A stretch of DNA of 11,602 nucleotides from Deltaproteobacteria bacterium UBA1386 (GTDB taxonomy: Bacteria; Desulfobacterota; Syntrophorhabdia; Syntrophorhabdales; Syntrophorhabdaceae). The position numbers were made by a program, and so were the translations under genes. Positions 6,344 through 11,602 of this stretch are shown here, piece by piece; within the stretch, counting starts at the first letter, position 1, and each line of letters opens with the position of its first letter. The notes under the pieces are model-generated. The model worked only from the letters and a program-made list of their open reading frames with translations, searched no databases and had not been told where the DNA came from. The stretch is from NCBI GenBank assembly GCA_002305765.1, contig DBQU01000063.1, forward strand, positions 1 through 11,602. The letters are read 5' to 3'.

Positions 6344-6498
6344 TTTTAGCCCATTATCTATCTTTGTCGATATCCGTACAATCTAATCTGTTGACATATA
6401 CATTAGTAATGATTTAAGCTAGTTACCTAAGTCATGCAGTGATGAGATAATCTACGTTGTACCCGGCTTAGTATGTGGAAATCTAGCCTTAGGGTAGC
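6344..6498 (+). promoter_or_regulatory. att-to-integrase intergenic region with a possible promoter
   Basis: This 155-nt AT-rich stretch between the tRNA fragment and the integrase holds a perfect -35 hexamer TTGACA at 6391-6396. The matching -10 is poor: TTAAGC at 17-nt spacing or TAAGCT at 18. It is the expected location for the integrase promoter and recombinase arm-binding sites, but I could not define repeats that would mark the latter. Confidence 0.3.
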
Positions 6499-7785
6499 AT
6501 GGGGGGTAGCATGGAAATTGATGATGACGTGAAAAAGGATGCTGCTGACCGACAACAGAATAAGCGAAAGGCAACGCAATATCAAGGTGTATACTCACGA
6601 ACGGGTGTCAGGACCCGGCGGAAGGATGGAACACCGATCGTGGACACCTGTTTCGACATCACCTACAAGCTGAAGGGAACGAAGGTCTGGGAAAAGGCAG
6701 GATGGCAGGGTCTGGGATTCTCGGCGAAGCTGGCATCCCTCCTCCGAGCAGAGAGACTCCGCGAGCTGGCCGTTGCGGGCGTTCTCCCCGAGAAGAAAGG
6801 AAAACCAGTTCCCCTCTTCGACGACATAGCCCAGAAATATCTCGACTGGGCGAAGAACAACAAGTCCCGTGGCGGCTACGATGATGCCAACCGGTACGAT
6901 AACCACCTGAAGGATTCGTTGGGGAACAAGCAGCTGGATCAAATTACGCCGATAATGCTCGAGAAACTCAAGAAGACTCTTGCAGTAAAAGGGCTCGCTC
7001 CAGCCACGGTGAAGCACGTCCTCGTCCTGGTGCGCATGATCTGGAACAAGGCGATCGCGTGGAATTTATGGCACGGTGAGAACCCCATCAGGAGGGTTAA
7101 GCTGCCAACCCTGCAGAACCGCCGCGAGAGGTACCTATCCCCGGAGGAAGCCGCCCTCCTGCTCGCGAAACTGAAGGAAAGGTCTTCCACAACGCATGAT
7201 ATCGCGCTCCTTTCCCTCCGGTGCGGCCTGCGTTTCGGTGAAATCACGAGCCTCCGTCGCATGGATATCGATCTCGATAACGGGGTCATAAACGTCGCGG
7301 ATCCGAAGAACAAAAGTTCCCGGAAGGCCTTTATGACGCCGGCTGTCAAGGCGGTGCTCGAGGCACGCCTACCTGAGTACCCGGAGGAATACGTCTTTAC
7401 GGACCAATATGGAGTAAAGGTCCGAATATCGAAGACTTTCGAGCGGGTAATCGATGACCTTGGCTGGAACGCCGGCATTACCGACAGAAGGCAAAAGGTC
7501 ACATTTCATACGTTGCGACATACACATGCCAGCCTCCTAGCTATCCAGGGCGAGTCTCTCATAACGATAGCTGAAGCCTTGGGACACAAGAGCCTGCAGA
7601 TGGTCAAGAGGTACGCGCACTTAAGTGATACCACTCGAAGGGAAGCGGCAGAGAAGCTTGAGCGCACGATGGCCGAGGCCACACCGGCAACCGAGGAACT
7701 GAAAGGACTCAAGGCGGGGAATACGAGGAAGGAAAAGAAGAAGATGGCGAAGAAGTCTCGAAAGAAACCTGAAGGGAAGAAATAA
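6499..7785 (+). CDS. Tyrosine site-specific recombinase (integrase)
   Basis: A 428-residue phage-type integrase that would insert and excise the element at the neighbouring tRNA-Gln site. An N-terminal arm-binding region lies at about residues 28-95 and a SAM-like core-binding domain at about 105-200. The catalytic domain shows R245 (CGLRFGE), K272 (KNKSS), H337-x-x-R340 (HTLR), H363 (LGHKS) and nucleophile Y372 (KRYAHLSD). All catalytic residues are present, so it should be active. After about residue 400 there is a lysine-rich tail (TRKEKKKMAKKSRKKPEGKK), which is unusual and may help DNA binding. The start is ambiguous: ATG 6499 has AGGG 6 nt upstream, and in-frame ATG 6511 has GGGGGG just before it, because GGGTAGCATGG occurs twice in tandem. 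The second start removes only four residues. Confidence 0.93.
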   Translation: MGGSMEIDDDVKKDAADRQQNKRKATQYQGVYSRTGVRTRRKDGTPIVDTCFDITYKLKGTKVWEKAGWQGLGFSAKLASLLRAERLRELAVAGVLPEKKGKPVPLFDDIAQKYLDWAKNNKSRGGYDDANRYDNHLKDSLGNKQLDQITPIMLEKLKKTLAVKGLAPATVKHVLVLVRMIWNKAIAWNLWHGENPIRRVKLPTLQNRRERYLSPEEAALLLAKLKERSSTTHDIALLSLRCGLRFGEITSLRRMDIDLDNGVINVADPKNKSSRKAFMTPAVKAVLEARLPEYPEEYVFTDQYGVKVRISKTFERVIDDLGWNAGITDRRQKVTFHTLRHTHASLLAIQGESLITIAEALGHKSLQMVKRYAHLSDTTRREAAEKLERTMAEATPATEELKGLKAGNTRKEKKKMAKKSRKKPEGKK

Positions 7786-7962
7786 GCCTCTAGGACACTT
7801 TTCTCGGGGTGGGTGCTATACGACTATTCATCACGGCCCGAAATGCTCTCAGAACGAAAGTCTGGCGGTTTCTTGCGCCCTAGACACAGGGGGGGCAGGC
7901 ATGGTGGGGAGGCCTGCGCAAGCTGCAATCAATTTGAACGCGAGATCTATCCCTGACGGGGC
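7786..7962. other. Convergent intergenic region with a weak hairpin
   Basis: It separates the converging integrase and restriction-modification genes. An imperfect terminator-like hairpin, GCAGGC...GCCTGC (7895-7900 with 7912-7917, 11-nt loop), is present but lacks a following T-run. No coding potential is seen. Confidence 0.35.
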
Positions 7963-10900
7963 TCATTCCTCCCATATTCCCATCTGATTCCCATTGCCCC
8001 GGGGCACCTTAGGCCCTTTCCGTAATTCCTCAGGAACCGCCGAGAGCTCGCTCGCCTCGAACAACTCACTGTCGAGTACCATCTCCAGTATCTCCTCCTG
8101 CTCCGGGTAACCTTCCATGGTCCTCTCAAGGACCCACAGAAGCTCAAGGAACTCCCTGGTGAATTCATGTGTCCATACCTCCGGGCGGATATCATCCAAA
8201 GGGGATGACTTCTTCCCTTTCCGTTCCCTCATCCTGTAGCCCAGCCAGGACTGAACGACCTTGAGACCCGATACCTCGAATTCCCATATTGCCTTCGTAA
8301 CGGGAGCGAACCTGCCATCGCCAACGGCCACGGTCTGCGTATCTTCATCGTAACCGTATTCATTCGGGTACTCGTCCTTCCTGTCTGACACCGCCACGGT
8401 GCATTTCGCGGATCCCGCAGGGATCTTCCCCCGGGGCCGTTCCTTCGAATGGACACGCTCCCCGTACGTGTGCAGCCAGATCAGGGACTTGCCGAACTCG
8501 GCGGCCCTGGAGAACAGCGCTTTATCCTTCGTGATCGGCACGCGGATCTCGCGGTTGACGAGTTCCTCCGCAAAGCGGTCCGTGTACCCGGGATGCGCGA
8601 GGAGACAGTACACGTATCCCGCCAGGTCCTCGGGAGTCACAGACCCCAGGGCTTCGAGGAGACCGGGAGTTATGTTGGGCTTCGTGCCATGGTTGTCAAG
8701 GAAGAGAGGGATCACATCCGCCCCTCCGTATGAGCCCCTAAAATGATGTTTGTCCGGAATTTCCGAGCAGCACATTACGGCTTGCCCAGATCCGAGAGGA
8801 TGATTGAGCAGGCTGTTCAAATATACTTGTTTATTGCCGTGAGTATACCAAAGTGATGGCCTTAGAAAATCCCCCAGCCGATTATCCGGGATGACCCACT
8901 GTCTGTCGAATGAACGGTATGCATATCTGATCGGCAGTATCAGGTCGTTCTCGCAAGAGTCGACAAGGGGGGGCAATTCTTTACTATTGTCCCTTATATC
9001 GAAACACTTGTCCGTTATCTTCCTGTCACGCGTCTCTTTGAACAACGTCTCTCTGTGCTGTGACGAAACGAATGTCTTCCATCTCAGTATAAGAGTGGCC
9101 GTGTCCGGAGCAATTGGCCAGGTACGATAGAACCCTACACCAGGTTGTTGCCAAGGAAATATATCGGTAATCTTCGGCCACTTGCTGAACTCGCCAGTAC
9201 TTGCCGGTCGAAAGGGGGCTTGCCATTGATCCGGAGCTGTCTCCCATTTCAGGTCCATCGCAATCTGCACTTTTTTCAACGTTGTTAGCTTTTCATCTCT
9301 TGTGCCTTCAATCCTTGCATATCTTACGATCGCGGGGGTGTCAGGGTCGTCTGACCTTTTTCTCCATGCAACGAAGATTGCAACGGGAGTCTGAATCGCG
9401 AATACATTTTCCTCTTTCCTTGTTCCCCTACCCTCTCCGCCCAGGTCTATGATATCAATATGATCGCAGGTCCTACGCATATGTTCACGCATACCCGAGA
9501 ACGCATCGCCGTCAATGTAACTCGAAGCCGTGATGAATGAGACAATTCCGGGACCAACGGCTGTTTTGTGCTCGAACACTTTCCATAGGGACCATCGAAT
9601 GAAATAAACATAAAGATTATACAAATTCCGCAGTTGGATGCCAAGTCCTGCTTCCCTTGCCGGCCGCAGGAAGTCCTCCAGGATGGGTTTATCCTCCTCG
9701 CCACCGTATCTGACCCACCCTCCTGTCGTCTCCCTGTTGCTCCCGTCCCTCTCGGCGGATTCATGCCTGCCATAGGGGGGATTTCCGAGGCATACCAGTA
9801 CATGCTGCGAGTCCTTCACTTTCAATGCACGCTCATGTTCCTGGGCGATGGGTTTGTGAAAGAGCGGAGGTACGGGTGGCTTCACATGCGGTGATTCGAG
9901 GGTGTTTGTGAGGTAGATGCCCGTGCCGGCGTCAGGGAGCGCGACCTTGTGCTTGGTCAAAGCCTGCGAGAAGCGCAGTTGCGCGACCGCATAGGGCCCA
10001 ACCATCCATTCAAACCCATGAAGATTGTGGAGGAGGGAACGGGCTCCCCCTTTCACGGCTCCGGGGCCTTCCTCTTCTTCCACCCGTCCCAGGGCATGCT
10101 CTATGATCGTAAGCAGGTATGTTCCCGTGCCCGCCGCCGGGTCGAGTGTGGCAACCCCGGCTTCGACAAACCCCATCTCTTTCCCGAATTCCTTCTGCAG
10201 GACCTCGTCTATCAGCCTCACCTGGCACTGGACAACTTCGAGGGGTGTGTAATAAACTCCCGCCCTCTTCCTCAGCTCCGGGTCGTATGCCGCCAGGAAG
10301 TCCTCGTAGAAAAAGAGCCAGGGGTCCATGCCGTCGCCTTTCGCAACGAAGGCCTCGCGCGGTGTCGCATGAATGACCCGTTGCACGAGGGAAAGGGAGG
10401 TGCTGATCTCCTTTCTTGCCTCCTTGTCAGTAAGGAACTCCAGAGAACGTGACAGGAGGGAATGGTGCTTGTAGAGCGTTTCGTAGGCGTCTCTCAGGTC
10501 AAGCACGTCCGCCTTCTCGAGGTGGGCAAGGAGCAAAGCGAATATGACCGTCTGGGCGTAGGCGTCGGCAAAACGGAAGTCGTCCGCGTCAGGGAACAGG
10601 AGGTTGCGTATCTCCGTCCTGAGGGACTGCATGGGTGATTTCCGGTCCTCAAGGGACTCGATCACGTCCTCCCGGATGAGACGGCAGAAGGGGGCGAGAT
10701 AGGCTGCCAGTTCTTTCGGTTTCCCCGGGACGATCGGTGACCACGATGTGAAGGTGCCGAACAGCGAGAAGAGCAACTTCGCGTCATCCTCGGTCGCAGC
10801 GTCCTCGCCGTCACAGCACGCGTCCCCGTCCAGCCGGACGATCTTCTCGACGAGCTCCCCGTCCCTGTACAGGGCCCATTCATTGGCGCTCGTGTACAGG

Positions 10901-11244
10901 ATGTTCGGAAGGTTCTTGAAGCGGGACCATTGGTCAGCGTCATGCCCCTTGTACCTGGCGGTGCTTGCTCCCTTCTCCGGTTCCTTCAGCTCGATATATC
11001 CGATTAACAAGCCATCGGCCTCGACCGCGTAGTCCGGACGTCCGATGCGCCCGACGGCGGACTCGTCCTTGAGAACTATCCTCTGACCGGTCATCCTGCC
11101 GTATGCGGTGAACAGGCGTTCTACCGGAGATTTGAGCTGTGCTTCGGGCTGGCCTTCGGTTCTTGCGGAGAACTTGGCCGTCAGGGCCTTCGAGAACTTC
11201 TTCAATTCATCATGGAGTGCCACATGTGGCAAAGGGTCCTTCAT
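7963..11244 (-). CDS. Single-chain restriction-modification enzyme (type IIG-like; type ISP-like C-terminus)
   Basis: A 1093-residue protein likely combining nuclease, N6-adenine methyltransferase and target recognition. The N-terminal PD-(D/E)xK nuclease is GRPDYAVEADG...GYIELKEP, with D71, E85 and K87 as the catalytic triad. A helical linker follows, then the methyltransferase: GVYYTPLEVV (329-338, motif X), DPAAGTGTYL (368-377, SAM-binding motif I) and GNPPYG (487-492, catalytic NPPY). The C-terminal specificity region shows RYAYRSFDRQW (773-783), FLRPSLWYT (793-801) and SGLKVVQSWLGYR (992-1004), hallmarks of type ISP enzymes such as LlaBIII. Those enzymes carry a helicase and are about 1,600 residues; no helicase motifs are present here, so cleavage is probably type IIG-like without ATP-driven translocation. 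AGGAAG lies just before the ATG at 11244. Defence against foreign DNA is the inferred role. The recognition site is unknown, and a methylation-only enzyme cannot be excluded. Confidence 0.88.
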   Translation of the reverse strand: MKDPLPHVALHDELKKFSKALTAKFSARTEGQPEAQLKSPVERLFTAYGRMTGQRIVLKDESAVGRIGRPDYAVEADGLLIGYIELKEPEKGASTARYKGHDADQWSRFKNLPNILYTSANEWALYRDGELVEKIVRLDGDACCDGEDAATEDDAKLLFSLFGTFTSWSPIVPGKPKELAAYLAPFCRLIREDVIESLEDRKSPMQSLRTEIRNLLFPDADDFRFADAYAQTVIFALLLAHLEKADVLDLRDAYETLYKHHSLLSRSLEFLTDKEARKEISTSLSLVQRVIHATPREAFVAKGDGMDPWLFFYEDFLAAYDPELRKRAGVYYTPLEVVQCQVRLIDEVLQKEFGKEMGFVEAGVATLDPAAGTGTYLLTIIEHALGRVEEEEGPGAVKGGARSLLHNLHGFEWMVGPYAVAQLRFSQALTKHKVALPDAGTGIYLTNTLESPHVKPPVPPLFHKPIAQEHERALKVKDSQHVLVCLGNPPYGRHESAERDGSNRETTGGWVRYGGEEDKPILEDFLRPAREAGLGIQLRNLYNLYVYFIRWSLWKVFEHKTAVGPGIVSFITASSYIDGDAFSGMREHMRRTCDHIDIIDLGGEGRGTRKEENVFAIQTPVAIFVAWRKRSDDPDTPAIVRYARIEGTRDEKLTTLKKVQIAMDLKWETAPDQWQAPFRPASTGEFSKWPKITDIFPWQQPGVGFYRTWPIAPDTATLILRWKTFVSSQHRETLFKETRDRKITDKCFDIRDNSKELPPLVDSCENDLILPIRYAYRSFDRQWVIPDNRLGDFLRPSLWYTHGNKQVYLNSLLNHPLGSGQAVMCCSEIPDKHHFRGSYGGADVIPLFLDNHGTKPNITPGLLEALGSVTPEDLAGYVYCLLAHPGYTDRFAEELVNREIRVPITKDKALFSRAAEFGKSLIWLHTYGERVHSKERPRGKIPAGSAKCTVAVSDRKDEYPNEYGYDEDTQTVAVGDGRFAPVTKAIWEFEVSGLKVVQSWLGYRMRERKGKKSSPLDDIRPEVWTHEFTREFLELLWVLERTMEGYPEQEEILEMVLDSELFEASELSAVPEELRKGPKVPRGNGNQMGIWEE

Positions 11245-11295
11245 TCACTTCCTCCGCTACAACCCGTTGGATTACGATGCTATGGTCAGAGAATG

Positions 11296-11338
11296 GCGCC
11301 GGGAAGACAGGGTTTCCACCCCCTGAACTTGCCGGCGC
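11296..11338 (-). promoter_or_regulatory. Two-tier hairpin in the restriction-modification gene leader
   Basis: The outer arms GCGCCGG (11296-11302) and CCGGCGC (11332-11338) form a perfect 7-bp stem. Inside it, CAGGG (11308-11312) and CCCTG (11321-11325) form a second 5-bp stem around an 8-nt loop. The structure lies between the predicted transcription start and the ribosome-binding site. No T-run follows on the minus strand, so it is not a simple terminator. It could stabilise or attenuate the message or bind a regulator; none of these is shown. Confidence 0.45.
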
Positions 11339-11359
11339 ACCTAGTTCTTTTTTCTATCC

Positions 11360-11388
11360 ATTATCGGGAAAAGCAGCGAGGATTGCAA
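11360..11388 (-). promoter_or_regulatory. Sigma70-like promoter for the restriction-modification gene
   Basis: On the minus strand, TTGCAA (-35, 11383-11388) and GATAAT (-10, 11360-11365) are separated by exactly 17 nt. GATAAT matches the consensus at five of six positions and TTGCAA at four. Transcription would start near 11353, giving a leader of about 108 nt before the ATG at 11244. Confidence 0.55.
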
Positions 11389-11419
11389 TAGCTATTTCAG
11401 GTGATAGGACACACCTTGG

Positions 11420-11452
11420 ATTGCGAATTGCTGATTGTGTGATTATTGCGAA
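11420..11452. repeat. Direct repeat ATTGCGAA x2 before the right-edge gene
   Basis: ATTGCGAA occurs at 11420-11427 and again at 11445-11452, start-to-start spacing 25 nt, just upstream of the right-edge gene. The spacing is not far from two or three helical turns, so an operator is conceivable. Chance is also possible in this AT-rich stretch. Confidence 0.3.
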
Positions 11453-11454
11453 CA

Positions 11455-11602
11455 ATGGTAATATCACGAATAATGACTGAAAACATTAATGTCCCTGAGA
11501 GGCTTGGTATACCTGACTACGAATTCAGAGTGGTTTTCGGGGGTACTACTGTTGATTATGATTGGGACAAGGAAGAGGCAGAGATGGTCAAGATCTTTCA
11601 GA
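11455..11602 (+). CDS. Unrecognised protein, N-terminal part only
   Basis: An open frame begins at ATG 11455 or at in-frame ATG 11473 and runs off the right edge. From 11473 it gives 43 residues, including NVPERLGIPDYEFRVVF and DYDWDKEEAEMVKIFQ. The balanced composition, rich in acidic residues, looks like a real protein. Neither start has a clear ribosome-binding site. An in-frame stop at 11440-11442 limits extension upstream. DYDWDKEEA is loosely like the start of BrnT-type toxins, but the usual following Asn and Lys-His-Gly residues are not visible, so I do not assign it. It is divergent from the restriction-modification gene and may share its regulatory region. Confidence 0.45.
   Translation, partial: MVISRIMTENINVPERLGIPDYEFRVVFGGTTVDYDWDKEEAEMVKIFQ

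Larger units (their letters stand above)
6296..11602. mobile_element. Integrative element or genomic island, one end only
   Basis: The boundary is the tRNA-Gln fragment at 6296-6343. Inside it lie a tyrosine recombinase, a large restriction-modification gene in the opposite orientation, and the start of another gene. No replication, conjugation or phage structural genes are visible, so the type of element (satellite, defence island or integrative element) cannot be told. Non-coding parts from about 11340 onward are visibly more AT-rich than the core genes. The far end is outside the window. Confidence 0.5.

Noticed and set aside
6296..6400. A complete second tRNA-Gln gene
   Set aside because: The D-arm and 5' acceptor strand are absent upstream of the anticodon stem, so only a 3' fragment is present.
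7963..11244. BREX PglX or a type I HsdM subunit
   Set aside because: The nuclease fused at the N-terminus and the ISP-type C-terminus fit a single-chain enzyme. No HsdS, HsdR or BREX genes are in view.

Overview
The window looks like a bacterial chromosome segment of moderately high G+C. It holds a short core block flanked by two kinds of mobile DNA. The GlnRS protein, the DUF1846-family protein, a secreted HExxH protein and the REP-type palindromes suggest a Gram-negative, perhaps a deltaproteobacterial/Desulfobacterota-like anaerobe. That placement is an inference from protein flavour only and is weak.

Positions 1-1330 hold an IS110-family insertion sequence of the IS1111 type. It has one intact DEDD transposase on the minus strand and perfect 16-bp inverted repeats (30-45 and 1314-1329). 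Non-coding ends flank the gene, and the 3' one is where IS1111 elements are known to encode a bridge/seeker RNA. It abuts a REP-like palindrome (1331-1407), apparently its target. A 9-nt stretch of the 3' non-coding end is identical to the target flank.

Positions 1497-6112 are the host core. tRNA-Gln(CUG) on the minus strand sits back to back with glnS, the synthetase that charges it. On the same strand as glnS follow a DUF1846 (UPF0371) protein of unknown function and an exported putative zinc metallopeptidase. The gaps are 52 and 69 nt, so the three may be co-transcribed. A strong bidirectional hairpin terminator (6261-6290) closes the block.

From 6296 rightwards the window is accessory DNA. 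A 3' fragment of a second tRNA-Gln gene (6296-6343) breaks off at the anticodon stem. It is followed by a tyrosine recombinase (6499-7785), the classic picture of an integrative element's attachment site. The element carries a large single-chain restriction-modification enzyme (7963-11244, minus strand) with an N-terminal PD-(D/E)xK nuclease, an N6-adenine methyltransferase and a type ISP-like specificity region, but no helicase. This gene has a good sigma70-like promoter and a leader with a two-tier hairpin. A further, unrecognised gene starts at the right edge and runs out of the window. The other end of the element is not in the window.

I see no wholly new multi-gene system. The most interesting items are the possible bridge-RNA/target match at the IS, the tRNA-Gln attachment site, the compact restriction-modification enzyme with its structured leader, and the two conserved but poorly understood proteins next to glnS.
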